A stretch of DNA of 64,000 nt from CAVPWP01 sp963709395. GTDB lineage: Bacteria; Pseudomonadota; Alphaproteobacteria; Rhodobacterales; Rhodobacteraceae. The position numbers were made by a program, and so were the translations under genes. The stretch covers positions 1 through 64,000 of the forward strand of contig CAVPWP010000015.1 in assembly GCA_963709395.1 (NCBI GenBank), written 5' to 3'. Below, in pieces: positions 26,959-35,806 of the stretch. How positions within the stretch are numbered: position 1 is the stretch's first letter; every line of letters starts with the position of its first letter. The notes under the pieces are model-generated. The model was not told the origin of the DNA. It ran no database searches and saw only the letters and a program-made list of their open reading frames with translations.

Positions 26959-27669
26959 ATGAATGGCCCCTCTATCCGCGGCGTGGTCTTTGACAAGGAC
27001 GGCACGCTTTTCGACCTTCAGGCGACCTGGAGCGTCTTCGCGGGCGACTTCCTGACCGAGCTTGCGGAGGGCGACGACGTCCTGTTCGAGGCGCTGGCGC
27101 ATGTCGCGGGATACGACCCGGCGGCGGGCCGTCTGGTGCCGGGCAGTATCGTGATCGCCGAAACGCCCGCGGCGATTGCGCAGATGCTCTTGCCCATCCT
27201 GCCCGATCCCCCGACCCAACCGGCCCTTGTCGATCGTATCAACCTCGCCGCGGCGCGGGCGCTGATGCAGCCTGCCGTGGCGCTTGGCCCGCTTCTCGAT
27301 ACGCTGCTCGGACGCGGACTGGTCCTTGGCGTGGCCACGAACGATGCCGAGGCGCCGGCCATCGCGCATCTGACCGCGACCGACATCCTGGACCGATTCG
27401 TCTTCGTGTCCGGCTATGACAGCGGACATGGCGCAAAACCCGGGCCGGGTCAGCTTCTGGCCTTCTCCGAGGCCGCCGGTCTCGACCCGTCCCAGGTGGT
27501 CATGGTGGGCGACAGCACGCACGACCTTCTGGCGGGCCGGGCCGCCGGCATGGCGACCGTGGGGGTGTTGACCGGGCTTGCCTCGATGCAGGATCTTGCA
27601 CCCCTGGCCGATACGGTTCTGGCCGATATCGGCGGTTTGCCCGACTGGATCGACCGTCGGGGCGCTTGA
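26959..27669 (+). CDS. HAD-family phosphatase, phosphoglycolate-phosphatase-like
   Basis: A 236-residue HAD-superfamily hydrolase. The nucleophile motif I is VVFDKDGTLFD at about residues 9-19, motif II is the threonine in GVATNDAEA, the lysine of motif III lies in GAKPGPGQ, and motif IV is VMVGDSTHDLLAGRAAG. A helical cap lies between motifs I and II. The DKDGT form is common in small phosphate-ester phosphatases, so phosphoglycolate is possible but not proven. It is divergent from choX with 116 bases between starts. Confidence 0.85.
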   Translation: MNGPSIRGVVFDKDGTLFDLQATWSVFAGDFLTELAEGDDVLFEALAHVAGYDPAAGRLVPGSIVIAETPAAIAQMLLPILPDPPTQPALVDRINLAAARALMQPAVALGPLLDTLLGRGLVLGVATNDAEAPAIAHLTATDILDRFVFVSGYDSGHGAKPGPGQLLAFSEAAGLDPSQVVMVGDSTHDLLAGRAAGMATVGVLTGLASMQDLAPLADTVLADIGGLPDWIDRRGA

Positions 27670-27771
27670 GTCCCCGCGATCACCGCCAGACCGTTCGTTC
27701 TGCCTTGCCGGCATTCGGCTTTCCTTAAGCCTCTGGCCCTAGGCTTCCCCGGTCCGAGAGGGGTTTTGGGC

Positions 27772-28362
27772 ATGTACGGACTGGTGAACCGGGCGCTTCA
27801 GCGCTTTATCTGCAATTCCTATGGCGACTCCGCCTGGACCGAGATCGCGCAGGTCTCGGGGCTTCGGCTTGATGAGTTCGAGCCGCTGCTTCTCTATCCC
27901 GACGAACTGACCGAAAGCATTGTCGCTGCGGCGGCCCTGCGGCTTCGGCAGGGGCCTGACGAGCTTCTGGAAGATCTTGGAACCTTCCTGGTTTCGCATC
28001 CGTCCTACGAGGCCGCGCGGCGGCTCCTGCGGTTTGGCGGTTCGGATTTCGTGGAACTGCTGCAGTCGCTCGACGAATTGCCCGACCGTGCCCGACTGGC
28101 GCTTCCGGGCCTCGATTTCCCACGGATCTCAGTGGACATGCCGATTCCAGGACGCATCGTCCTGGTTTGCGGGCGCGGGCTTCCGGGGTTTTCCCGCGTG
28201 CTGACGGGGTTGCTGCGCGGACTTGCGGACGACTACGGCACCCTTGCGATGATCGACCATGACGGGTCCGCGGGCGAAGAAGCGCGGATCAATGTCGATA
28301 TCCATAACACGTCCTTCGCCCGGGCCCGGCGGTTCGACCTTGCGACCCCGGTGGTGACATGA
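27772..28362 (+). CDS. H-NOX-like protein lacking the heme-ligand histidine
   Basis: A 196-residue protein with the H-NOX fold's N-terminus: MYGLVNRALQRF, then a YG dipeptide and the usual helical segment. Aligned by eye with H-NOX and guanylate cyclase beta sequences, the position of the proximal histidine in the LDxLH motif is Pro104 (LDELPDR; codon at 28081-28083). The YxSxR heme-propionate motif is replaced by LVCGRG. Other fold positions, such as GGSDFVELLQSLDEL, are well kept. It is therefore unlikely to bind heme in the usual way and may sense something else or act as a scaffold. It overlaps the diguanylate cyclase downstream by four bases, the usual H-NOX partner. Confidence 0.8.
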   Translation: MYGLVNRALQRFICNSYGDSAWTEIAQVSGLRLDEFEPLLLYPDELTESIVAAAALRLRQGPDELLEDLGTFLVSHPSYEAARRLLRFGGSDFVELLQSLDELPDRARLALPGLDFPRISVDMPIPGRIVLVCGRGLPGFSRVLTGLLRGLADDYGTLAMIDHDGSAGEEARINVDIHNTSFARARRFDLATPVVT

Positions 28363-29426
28363 TCCGCGCCGTCCCACTGGGCGAGGACGGGGGGCGGGCG
28401 ACCCGGGCCGTGTCGCTTGACGCCGCCATCCTCGATCGGCTGATGCCGATGCACCTCATTCTGGGCGAAGGCGGGCGTATCCTTCATGCGGGCCCGACGC
28501 TGCGCCGTCTGGTCGCCGGCGCCCCCTTGTCCGAGGCCGGGTTTTTCGACCGGTTCGAACTTCTTCTGCCGGCGGGCATCACCACGGTCGCCGTCCTTGG
28601 ATCCCACGCGGGCAGCCGTCTCAAGCTGCGCATGCAGCACGATCCCGACATTGCGCTGCGCGGAATCGTCGTTCCGGTTGCCGCGGGGGCAGAGGTGCTC
28701 CTGAACCTGTCCTTCGGCATTTCCGTGATCGAGGCCGTACGGCGCTACAACCTGACCAACGACGACTTCGCGGCGACCGACCTTGCAACCGAGATGCATT
28801 ACCTGATCGAGGCCAAGTCGGCGGTTCTGGGCGAATCGCGCCGGTTGAACGACCGGTTGCGCACCGCCCGCGCCGCTGCCGAGGAACAGGCCTTCACCGA
28901 CGCGCTGACGGGCCTTGCCAATCGGCGCGCGCTTGATGGCGTCCTCGACGAACTGATTTCCAGCGGGCATCGCTTCGCGCTGATGCGGATCGACCTCGAC
29001 TACTTCAAGGCGGTCAACGACCGCATGGGCCATGCCGCCGGTGATCACGTGCTCAAGGCGGCAGCCGGCATCCTGCGGGACAGCCTCCGCGAGGGCGATA
29101 CCGTGGCCCGCGTCGGCGGGGACGAGTTCGTGATCCTGCTTCGCGACTGGACAGATGCGTCAGGGATCGATGCGATCGCCGGGCGGATCATCGACCGGCT
29201 GTCGCAGCCGATCGGGTTCGAAGGCGCCGAATGCGGCATCTCGGGCAGCATCGGCACGACCCTGTCGACGCATTATCCCGCTCCCGAGGCCGACCGGATG
29301 CTGCGCGACGCGGACGCGGCCCTTTACCTGTCGAAGCAGAACGGCCGGTCGCGGGCGACGCTGGTCTCGCCCGAAATGCTTGCCGAAGGGGCGTTGGATC
29401 AGGTTCTGGACGGCGGACCAAGATAG
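28359..29426 (+). CDS. Diguanylate cyclase with H-NOX-associated PAS-like domain
   Basis: A 355-residue cyclic-di-GMP synthase. The N-terminal half (about 20-130) resembles the H-NOX-associated PAS-like (HNOBA) region; a helical linker follows (about 130-178). The GGDEF domain starts DALTGLANRRALD, has the active-site GGDEF at residues 253-257, and carries the inhibitory I-site RxxD (REGD, 244-247) five residues upstream. All catalytic features are present, so activity and product inhibition are expected. The ATG overlaps the H-NOX-like stop, so the two proteins probably form a sensor-output pair controlling motility or attachment. Confidence 0.9.
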   Translation: MIRAVPLGEDGGRATRAVSLDAAILDRLMPMHLILGEGGRILHAGPTLRRLVAGAPLSEAGFFDRFELLLPAGITTVAVLGSHAGSRLKLRMQHDPDIALRGIVVPVAAGAEVLLNLSFGISVIEAVRRYNLTNDDFAATDLATEMHYLIEAKSAVLGESRRLNDRLRTARAAAEEQAFTDALTGLANRRALDGVLDELISSGHRFALMRIDLDYFKAVNDRMGHAAGDHVLKAAAGILRDSLREGDTVARVGGDEFVILLRDWTDASGIDAIAGRIIDRLSQPIGFEGAECGISGSIGTTLSTHYPAPEADRMLRDADAALYLSKQNGRSRATLVSPEMLAEGALDQVLDGGPR

Positions 29427-29558
29427 GGGGCGAGCATAGTCATCGTGCGGTCTGCGGCTCCGGTGTCGCGGGCGTGACACGCCTCGGCGCGGGCGGGCAA
29501 GCCTCCCGCACCGATGGCGAAGGCCCGCAAGGTCCGAAGATCGGCCAGGGCGGGGTCG

Positions 29559-31508
29559 CTACTGCGCCAGCTCACGTTGGAATGAACGAAGGGTCGGGTC
29601 GTCGGGAAGCACCTCGAGCGCCTCGGCCACGACTTCGGATGCGGCGTCAAGACCATCGACCGCCGCCGCGATGCGGACAATCATCACCCAGGCATCGGCG
29701 CGTTGCGGGTCAAGGCGCACAACCTCGCGAAAGGCGGCCGTGGCGGCGGTCGTGTCGCGCATGGTCAGCGCCATACCCGCAAGCTGGAGATGCGTCTCGG
29801 GAAAATCGAGCTTGTTGGACATCGAGGTCTGCCACTCGGTCATGGCCGCATCGAGGTTCTGCTGGGCCGCGCCCGGCAGGCGAACGACGGGCGCGCCAAG
29901 CATCGCCTTGGCCGCGGCCATCCGGACGCTGCGGACCGGATCGTCCAGAACACCGATAAGGCGCACGATGCTCTGCTGCGGATCGGCGATGCGCTGCACG
30001 CCGGCCGCAGCGGCGCGCACCATCGGGTCGGGGTCCTCGAGAAGGGGGGCGACCCGTTCGGCCGCCTGCGGGTCGCCCGAGGCCTCCAGCAGCCAGAGCG
30101 CCGTGGCGCGGGCGATTGCCGGTTGCCCGGTGTCCAGCGCAAGCGCGCCAAGGTCTGCCGCGGCCGAAACGGGATCGGCCCGCCCATGTGCAAGGACCTG
30201 TCCGAAATGCGGCCCCCGGTTCTTGGGGTCGGGAAACCGCGCGGCGATCTCCTGCGCTGCCCAATCCGGGGTCTGGTCGGTGTGGCAGGTGGTGCAGGCA
30301 TCGGGGGCGCCGGTCTCGGCGGCAAGGTCCGGGCGGGGAATGCGGAAGGAATGATCCGTGCGCCAGTCATTGCCCATGTAGACCCGTTCGACCATGTGGC
30401 AGTTCTTGCACTGGGCTCCGTCGGTTCCGACCTCGTGGAAATGGTGTTCGGGGCTGTCGTAGTCGGCAGGCGTCAACGTGGGGAAGTCCGGGTTGCCCGC
30501 GGGGCTGTGGCACTGGGTGCAGACGGCGTTGCCCTCGGCCACGCGCTGGGCGCTGTGGGGGTTGTGGCAGTCGGTGCAGCCCACGCCCTGCGCATACATC
30601 TTCGACTGCAGGAACGAGCCGTAGACATAGACCTCGTCGAGGATCTGGCCGTCCGCCTCGTAGAGCCCCGGGCGCAAGAGCGCCAGGTTGTAGGCGTCGT
30701 GGTAGGGCGTGCCGGGCAGGGGGTTGCCGTCAAGATAGGCTTCGCGCCGCGAATGGCAGGTGGCGCATTGCTGGATCGTCGCCTCGGTGTCGTCGAAAGC
30801 GGCGGAGAAACCGGAGTTGGCCGGGGCGGGCGCCTCGCGCGTCGTGCCCAGCGTCTCGACCCAGGCGACATGGGCGGAGCCGGGGCCGTGGCAGGCCTCG
30901 CATCCCACGCCGATCTCGGCCTGGGTCGAGGCATAGCTTTGGGTGACGGGGCTGTAGTTCTTCTCGAACCCGGTGGCATGGCATTCCGCGCAGCGGGCGT
31001 TCCAGTTCTTGTAGGGGCCGGTCCAGTGCAGCCCGTCGTCCGGCGGCAGGTCCTGATCGGGATAGAGGTGGAACCAGCGGCCTTCCTCGGTGTCCCAGAC
31101 CACATCGAAGCTTTGCAGGCGGCCGGGTGCGGTTTCGATGAGGTATTGCTGAAGCGGCTCGACCCCCACAACCGAATGCACCGGGTAGTCCGTGGTCACG
31201 CCGTCGGTTTCGGTGACGCTGACGTGGTAGCCCCCGTCGCCGTCGACCCGGAACCGCGCCGTCATGGTGTCGAGCGTGAACTCCGTGCCGTCGAAATCGG
31301 CGCGAACGGTGTCGGGCGAGGGGACCGTCCAGGCCAGCGCGTGGTGCGATCCCTCCCAGTCGGCCGCCTCATCGGCGTGGCAGACGGCACAGGCCGCCGT
31401 TCCGATATAGGTTGCGTCGCCGTCCTCCGCCGCGTCCTGCGCGGAAACCGCAAGGGCGGGGAACATCAGGGCAAGCGCAAGAAGGGTCTTCCGGATCGTC
31501 AGCGGCAC
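29559..31508 (-). CDS. Exported eight-heme cytochrome c with HEAT/TPR-like C-terminus
   Basis: About 649 residues from a GTG at 31508, which has AAGGA just upstream. A signal peptide ends near SAQ. Eight CxxCH motifs are visible in order: CAVCH, CAECH, CEACH, CATCH, CTDCH, CTQCH, CKNCH and CTTCH. After the last heme the protein changes to about 200 residues of Ala-rich helical repeats resembling HEAT and then TPR units, ending with LPDDPTLRSFQRELAQ. The combination suggests a periplasmic electron carrier or multiheme reductase with a protein-binding tail. No catalytic heme signature of nitrite reductase or hydroxylamine oxidoreductase is evident, so the substrate is unknown. It lies downstream of an exported phosphatase on the same strand. 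Confidence 0.82.
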   Translation of the reverse strand: MPLTIRKTLLALALMFPALAVSAQDAAEDGDATYIGTAACAVCHADEAADWEGSHHALAWTVPSPDTVRADFDGTEFTLDTMTARFRVDGDGGYHVSVTETDGVTTDYPVHSVVGVEPLQQYLIETAPGRLQSFDVVWDTEEGRWFHLYPDQDLPPDDGLHWTGPYKNWNARCAECHATGFEKNYSPVTQSYASTQAEIGVGCEACHGPGSAHVAWVETLGTTREAPAPANSGFSAAFDDTEATIQQCATCHSRREAYLDGNPLPGTPYHDAYNLALLRPGLYEADGQILDEVYVYGSFLQSKMYAQGVGCTDCHNPHSAQRVAEGNAVCTQCHSPAGNPDFPTLTPADYDSPEHHFHEVGTDGAQCKNCHMVERVYMGNDWRTDHSFRIPRPDLAAETGAPDACTTCHTDQTPDWAAQEIAARFPDPKNRGPHFGQVLAHGRADPVSAAADLGALALDTGQPAIARATALWLLEASGDPQAAERVAPLLEDPDPMVRAAAAGVQRIADPQQSIVRLIGVLDDPVRSVRMAAAKAMLGAPVVRLPGAAQQNLDAAMTEWQTSMSNKLDFPETHLQLAGMALTMRDTTAATAAFREVVRLDPQRADAWVMIVRIAAAVDGLDAASEVVAEALEVLPDDPTLRSFQRELAQ

Positions 31509-31607
31509 GGGTGTCCTTTCAGCCGGCAGCGTCACGAAACGGCCCCGGCCGCGCCAGAGTGACAATACCCGCAGCCGAGTGCAAGCCGTGCGCTCAGCGC
31601 GGGACGG

Positions 31608-32570
31608 TCATTCGGACGGCCAGACCTGCGACCAGTCGGTGGCCATGTCGACGATCAGCCAGCCCTTCCCGGGGCCTTCGTCAAGCCCCCGGACCAGTTT
31701 GCCGACCGGGCCTTCGCGGTCATAGGCGAACTCGCGCGCGGCGTCCGTATGGTGCACGATCAGGCCGAAGAACGGGCCATCCTGCGCCGTGCCGTAATCG
31801 AGCATGGCGAAATCGCCGTCGGAATTGCCGCCGATGAAGATCGGCACCGCGCCGATCTGCTGGTCGATTCCAACTGGCTTGCCGGCCTTGTCGTCGATGA
31901 AGCCGATCTCCGGCTCTTTCATCAGGACGCGGTTTTCCTCGTCGTAGCTTACCGTCGCGCGTGTGCCGATCACCTGCCAGGGCGGGATGTTGTAGGCTTC
32001 GGAGGCGAAGGCACGGATGAAATGCACGCCGCCGCCCGAGGTGATCCAGGTCGAAAAGCCCTCGTCACGCAGATAGGCGAGCAGCTCGAGCATCGGCTGA
32101 TAGAGCATCTCGTCATAGCGAAGTCCGGTTTCGGGGTGGCGAGCCGTTTCGAGCCAGTCGCGCACGTCGGCCTGGAAATCCTCGACGGTCATCCCGGAAT
32201 GGCTGACGGAAACGACTTCAAGCAGGCCTTCCTCACCGGCCTCGAGCACCGGCCCCAGGTCGCCTTGGGCGGCGGCGCGAAGCACGTCGCTCGTCAGGAT
32301 CGAGGGGTCGGCTTCGCCCCTCTCCTGCAGCCGGTCCAGCGCGTAGAGGAACTGGAAGTAGAACGGCTGTTCCGCCCAAAGCGTGCCGTCATTGTCGAAG
32401 GTCGCGATGCGCTCGGACGGGGTGACGTAGTCGGGCGAGTCCGGATCGGTCACGCTCTCCACGAAACCGATGATGCGGGCCTTGGCCTCGGTGTCGTTCC
32501 ACGAGGGCAGCGGGTCGGCGAAGGCGGGCGCTGCGATGGCGAAGGCCGCAAGGATCGGGACAATGCGCAT
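31608..32570 (-). CDS. Exported HAD-family hydrolase
   Basis: A 320-residue protein with a clear signal peptide ending APAFA (residue 18). HAD motif I is ATFDNDGTLWAEQ near residues 56-68, motif II is the serine/threonine in TWITSGGG, and motif IV is FIGGNSDGDFAML. Such periplasmic HAD proteins are annotated as haloacid-dehalogenase-like or nonspecific phosphatases; the asparagine after the nucleophile aspartate suggests a phosphatase. It lies between the sulfatase (terminator between them) and the cytochrome on one strand, so it probably has its own promoter. Confidence 0.82.
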   Translation of the reverse strand: MRIVPILAAFAIAAPAFADPLPSWNDTEAKARIIGFVESVTDPDSPDYVTPSERIATFDNDGTLWAEQPFYFQFLYALDRLQERGEADPSILTSDVLRAAAQGDLGPVLEAGEEGLLEVVSVSHSGMTVEDFQADVRDWLETARHPETGLRYDEMLYQPMLELLAYLRDEGFSTWITSGGGVHFIRAFASEAYNIPPWQVIGTRATVSYDEENRVLMKEPEIGFIDDKAGKPVGIDQQIGAVPIFIGGNSDGDFAMLDYGTAQDGPFFGLIVHHTDAAREFAYDREGPVGKLVRGLDEGPGKGWLIVDMATDWSQVWPSE

Positions 32571-32595
32571 GGGTCGGTTTCTCCGCGTCAGACTG

Positions 32596-32632
32596 AAAAA
32601 TGGCCGCCCCGAACGTGCTGTCCGGGGCGGCC
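32596..32632 (-). terminator. Rho-independent terminator after the sulfatase gene
   Basis: A 10-base stem (GGCCGCCCCG with CGGGGCGGCC) and an 11-base loop are followed on the minus strand by ATTTTTC. It begins 12 bases after the sulfatase stop and separates it from the exported HAD gene. Confidence 0.82.
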
Positions 32633-32644
32633 CCTTGGACGTTG

Positions 32645-34243
32645 TCAGCGCGCGCCGGCCGCGCCCTGGGCGATCATGTCGGCGGCGTTGCCGATCGTGA
32701 AGCTGCCAGGTTCCTGCCGCGGCGGAAATTCCTGGAAGGTCTCCAGGAAGGTGCCGATGTATTCTGCTGCCGGCAGCAGAACGAAGGCACGGTCGAGATA
32801 CCAGTCGTAATAGGTGTTCGACGTGATTTGCGCGCGTTCGTAGGGGTCACGACGCAGGTTGAACAGCAGCGGAATGCGAAGCTCTGTCCAGGGTTCCGCC
32901 CAGGCCCGCAGGGTCTGCGGATAGCGGTGCTCGAGGAAGATCGCCTTCCAGTCGTTCCAGCGCAGGGCCGTCAGGTCGCCGTCGTCGGAGAAGTAGAAGA
33001 TCTCCTGGCGCGGAGTGTCGTCTTCCTCGCCCAGCAGGTAGGGCAGCGTGTTGTAGCCGTCGAGGTGAACGCGGTAGTCCCGCCCCATCGCCTCGGAGCT
33101 GACGCCCTCGATAAGCTGTTCCTTGATATCGGGATTGCCCGCGACGGCAACGAACGTGGGCAGCCAGTCCATGTGGTGCATGATCGCGTTCGAGATCGAG
33201 CCGGCCTCGATGCGGCCCGGCCAGCGGACCATGGCGGGCACGCGCCAGCCGCCTTCCCAGTTGGTGTTCTTCTCGCCGCGGAACGGGGTCATCGCCGCGT
33301 CCGGCCATGTGTTCATGTGCGGGCCGTTGTCCGTGGAGTAGAAGACGATGGTGTTGTCGGCGATGCCCAGCTCGTCCAGCTTGTCGAGGAACTGGCCGAT
33401 ATGCAGGTCATGCTCGATCATGCCGGCCTGGTATTCGTCGACATGCTTGCCGGCGATCTCGTCGGCGCGTTCGCGCATCTCGTCGCTGACATGGGTGCGG
33501 AAGTGCATCCGCGTGCCCGACCACCAGACGAACCAGGGCGTGCCCTCGGCGGTCTTTTCCTCGATATAGGCAAGGGCGGCAGCCGTCGTTTCGTCGTCGA
33601 TGACCTCCATTCGCTCTCTTGTGAGCGGACCCGTGTCCTCGATTTCCTGGGTGATGCCGTCAGGCCCGTAGACGGCGGTCGAACGCAGGACGCCGCGCGG
33701 ACCAAAGCGCTCGCGGAACTCGGCGCTTTGCGGATAATCCTCGTTCTCGGGCTCTTCCTCGGCGTTGAGGTGGTAGAGATTGCCGAAGAACTCGTCGAAG
33801 CCGTTGTTCGTCGGCAGCATCTCGTCGCGATCGCCCAGGTGGTTCTTGCCGAACTGCCCGGTCGCATAGCCCTGATCCTTCAGGAGGCCGGCGATGGTCG
33901 GGTCCTCGATCTGCATGCCTTCAGCGGCGCCTGGCATGCCAACCTTCGACAGACCAGTCCGGAACACCGATTGTCCGGTGATGAACGACGACCGGCCGGC
34001 GGTGCAGGACTGTTCGCCGTAATAATCGGTGAACATCATGCCTTCTGCGGCGATCCGGTCGATGTTCGGCGTCTGGTAGCCCATCAGGCCGAACGTGTAG
34101 GCCGAGATGTTGGATTGCCCGACATCATCCCCCCAGATGACAAGAATGTTCGGCTTTTCGTCCTGTGCAAGTGCGACGCCGGCCGAGAACATCAGCATCG
34201 CCGCTGCTGTCAGGGCCGACGGAATGGCGTTTCGAAAGGTCAT
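32645..34243 (-). CDS. Exported Cys-type sulfatase (arylsulfatase-like)
   Basis: A 532-residue type I sulfatase with a signal peptide ending VALA (residue 26). The metal and active-site start is ILVIWGDDVGQ. The formylglycine signature CTAGR lies at residues 80-84, with Cys80 as the residue to be oxidised. FGKNHLGD, WWSGTRMHF, YSTDNGPHMNTWPD and RWPG fit the alkaline-phosphatase-like fold. It would hydrolyse sulfate esters in the periplasm. Activation needs a formylglycine-generating enzyme, and one is encoded near 59 kb. AGGGAG precedes the ATG. A Crp/Fnr-type regulator is divergent with only 30 bases between starts. Confidence 0.9.
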   Translation of the reverse strand: MTFRNAIPSALTAAAMLMFSAGVALAQDEKPNILVIWGDDVGQSNISAYTFGLMGYQTPNIDRIAAEGMMFTDYYGEQSCTAGRSSFITGQSVFRTGLSKVGMPGAAEGMQIEDPTIAGLLKDQGYATGQFGKNHLGDRDEMLPTNNGFDEFFGNLYHLNAEEEPENEDYPQSAEFRERFGPRGVLRSTAVYGPDGITQEIEDTGPLTRERMEVIDDETTAAALAYIEEKTAEGTPWFVWWSGTRMHFRTHVSDEMRERADEIAGKHVDEYQAGMIEHDLHIGQFLDKLDELGIADNTIVFYSTDNGPHMNTWPDAAMTPFRGEKNTNWEGGWRVPAMVRWPGRIEAGSISNAIMHHMDWLPTFVAVAGNPDIKEQLIEGVSSEAMGRDYRVHLDGYNTLPYLLGEEDDTPRQEIFYFSDDGDLTALRWNDWKAIFLEHRYPQTLRAWAEPWTELRIPLLFNLRRDPYERAQITSNTYYDWYLDRAFVLLPAAEYIGTFLETFQEFPPRQEPGSFTIGNAADMIAQGAAGAR

Positions 34244-34273
34244 GCATATCTCCCTTCACGGCGCAGGCGCGCT

Positions 34274-35041
34274 GTGTCAAACTATGTCGGTGGGACCGGC
34301 GTTTTCGACCGATCGCGTTTCGACGATGCCACAGACCCGGGGCGTGCTTTGGCTCAATTGGACCATTTCATCGGTGCTACGGAGGATCGCCTCGGGATAT
34401 TGGCTCGGGCGGGCTGGCTGTCGCGGCAGCCGTGCGACCTGCAACAGATCGTCGCCCGGATCGGACGCTGGCGCCGCTTCGACGCGGGAGAGGTGATCTA
34501 TCTTGCCGGCGACGAACCCGACGGTCTTTACGGCCTGGCAGAGGGGGTGCTTGAAATCTCCTTTCCGCTGGTGGGCGATGAGCCTGTGGCGATCCATCGC
34601 GCCGAGACCGGCTTCTGGATCGGAGAGGCAGCGATTCTGGCGGGTCAGATGCGGATGGTCAGCCTGACCGCCGTGACCGAGTGTCTTGTCTTCTTCGTCC
34701 GCGCGGCGAAAGTCCGCCGGGTGATCAATGACGCCCCGCAGCACCTCAGATCATTCTGCGAACTGACGTTCGTGAATCAGGAGGCAACGATCGGCCTGCT
34801 GGCAGAGGCGTTGTCGCTGTCGCCCCGTGCCCGGGTTGCGCGCCTTCTTCTGCGGCTTGCCGATGACGCCGGTTCGGTGCAGGGCAGCCAGGAAGATCTT
34901 GGCCGTGTCCTTGGCATGACCCGGTCGAGCATGCGTCGCGCGGTGTCGAACCTGACCGAGATCGGCGCGATCCGCAGCGGCTACGGAAAGATCGCGATCA
35001 CCGATCAAGGACTTCTTCAGAGTCTCACGAGAGAGGCCTGA
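34274..35041 (+). CDS. Crp/Fnr-family transcriptional regulator
   Basis: A protein of about 255 residues from GTG at 34274. A cyclic-nucleotide-binding-like beta-roll (about 65-165) contains FDAGEVIYLAGDEPDGLYGL and GEAAILAG. The C-terminal winged helix has SQEDLGRVLGMTRSSMRRAVSNL as the DNA-binding unit. Iron-sulfur cysteines of the FNR type are not evident. The true start is uncertain: the GTG leaves only 30 bases to the divergent sulfatase, and a TTG at 34358 would leave a proper promoter space. Its position suggests it controls the sulfatase. A CATCCCCG/CGGGGATG hairpin follows the stop. Confidence 0.85.
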   Translation: MSNYVGGTGVFDRSRFDDATDPGRALAQLDHFIGATEDRLGILARAGWLSRQPCDLQQIVARIGRWRRFDAGEVIYLAGDEPDGLYGLAEGVLEISFPLVGDEPVAIHRAETGFWIGEAAILAGQMRMVSLTAVTECLVFFVRAAKVRRVINDAPQHLRSFCELTFVNQEATIGLLAEALSLSPRARVARLLLRLADDAGSVQGSQEDLGRVLGMTRSSMRRAVSNLTEIGAIRSGYGKIAITDQGLLQSLTREA

Positions 35042-35064
35042 CATCCCCGTCTGTGCCGGGGATG
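35042..35064 (+). terminator. Possible terminator hairpin after the Crp/Fnr gene
   Basis: An eight-base perfect stem with a seven-base loop begins right after the stop. No T-run follows, so the terminator role is uncertain. Confidence 0.35.
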
Positions 35065-35410
35065 GAGCGGGGGCGGGTCACTCGACCTGCGATGGTGCGC
35101 TGTCCGCGGGCCAACCGCAGTGAAGCGCGGTGCTTCCGGGAACGAAACGGGCCAAACATCCGAGGGATATGAACGCGACGGAGGACGGGACTTGCCGTTC
35201 AGTCGCCTGGTTTTGATAGCCGCCCGGAGGGGTGTGCCACTACCTTGAGAAAAGCTCGAAAAACAAGGACGATGTGGACCCCGGTGGCGGAGAAGACGTC
35301 TCAAAGATATCAATGGATTCGAATGAAGATGGACCACGGCGCGGAGACGGGGCAGGGGCCATGTCTTCCGGATACCCCGGGGCGCGACTTCTCGCGCCCC
35401 AAGACCGTCT
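35065..35410. other. Intergenic stretch without a recognised gene
   Basis: About 345 bases between the Crp/Fnr gene and the next minus-strand gene. Short open frames on both strands have no ribosome site or sensible composition. I see no repeat or RNA gene here. Confidence 0.5.
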
Positions 35411-35788
35411 TCATGAAAGGCTAACGTCGGCGGCGCATAGGTCCGCGGCGAGATCCGAGAGACGCGCCCCGTACCACGTCAGAGTGGCGTAAGGATCGCC
35501 GACGGTGGACGTGGTCGTCGCCACCTCATCGAGCTCGGCGACGCGGACATCGGCGAGCGCGTCCCGGAGTGCGGAGACGGCATATGCCGCCCATTCCGCG
35601 TTCGGTGCGGCACCCGTGACTGCGGCGATCGCCTCGTCGATGGCCTTGACGAGATCCTCTTGGCCGATCGCCTCGACGAGGCGCGAGAGTCCGATCGCGT
35701 GGTGGTCGAAGAACGCGATCGCCCGGGTGAGCGGCGCGCTGATGGTCCCGACCGGCACGCGCACCGGTCGAAGCTGAACATGTCCCAT
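35411..35788 (-). CDS. Hypothetical protein, 125 residues
   Basis: A soluble, largely helical protein of 125 residues with no recognised motif, signal or membrane segment. The frame is supported by a strong ribosome site (GGAGG, seven bases before the ATG) and by balanced composition, with helices such as SRLVEAIGQEDLVKAIDEAIAA. It follows a small membrane-protein gene by 18 bases on the same strand, so the two are probably cotranscribed. I assign no function. Confidence 0.6.
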   Translation of the reverse strand: MGHVQLRPVRVPVGTISAPLTRAIAFFDHHAIGLSRLVEAIGQEDLVKAIDEAIAAVTGAAPNAEWAAYAVSALRDALADVRVAELDEVATTTSTVGDPYATLTWYGARLSDLAADLCAADVSLS

Positions 35789-35806
35789 TTTGAGACCTCC
35801 GGACGA

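Noticed and set aside
32600..34273. Long N-terminal extension of the Crp/Fnr frame
   Set aside because: Antisense to the sulfatase; the Crp/Fnr-like sequence only begins near 34,274.
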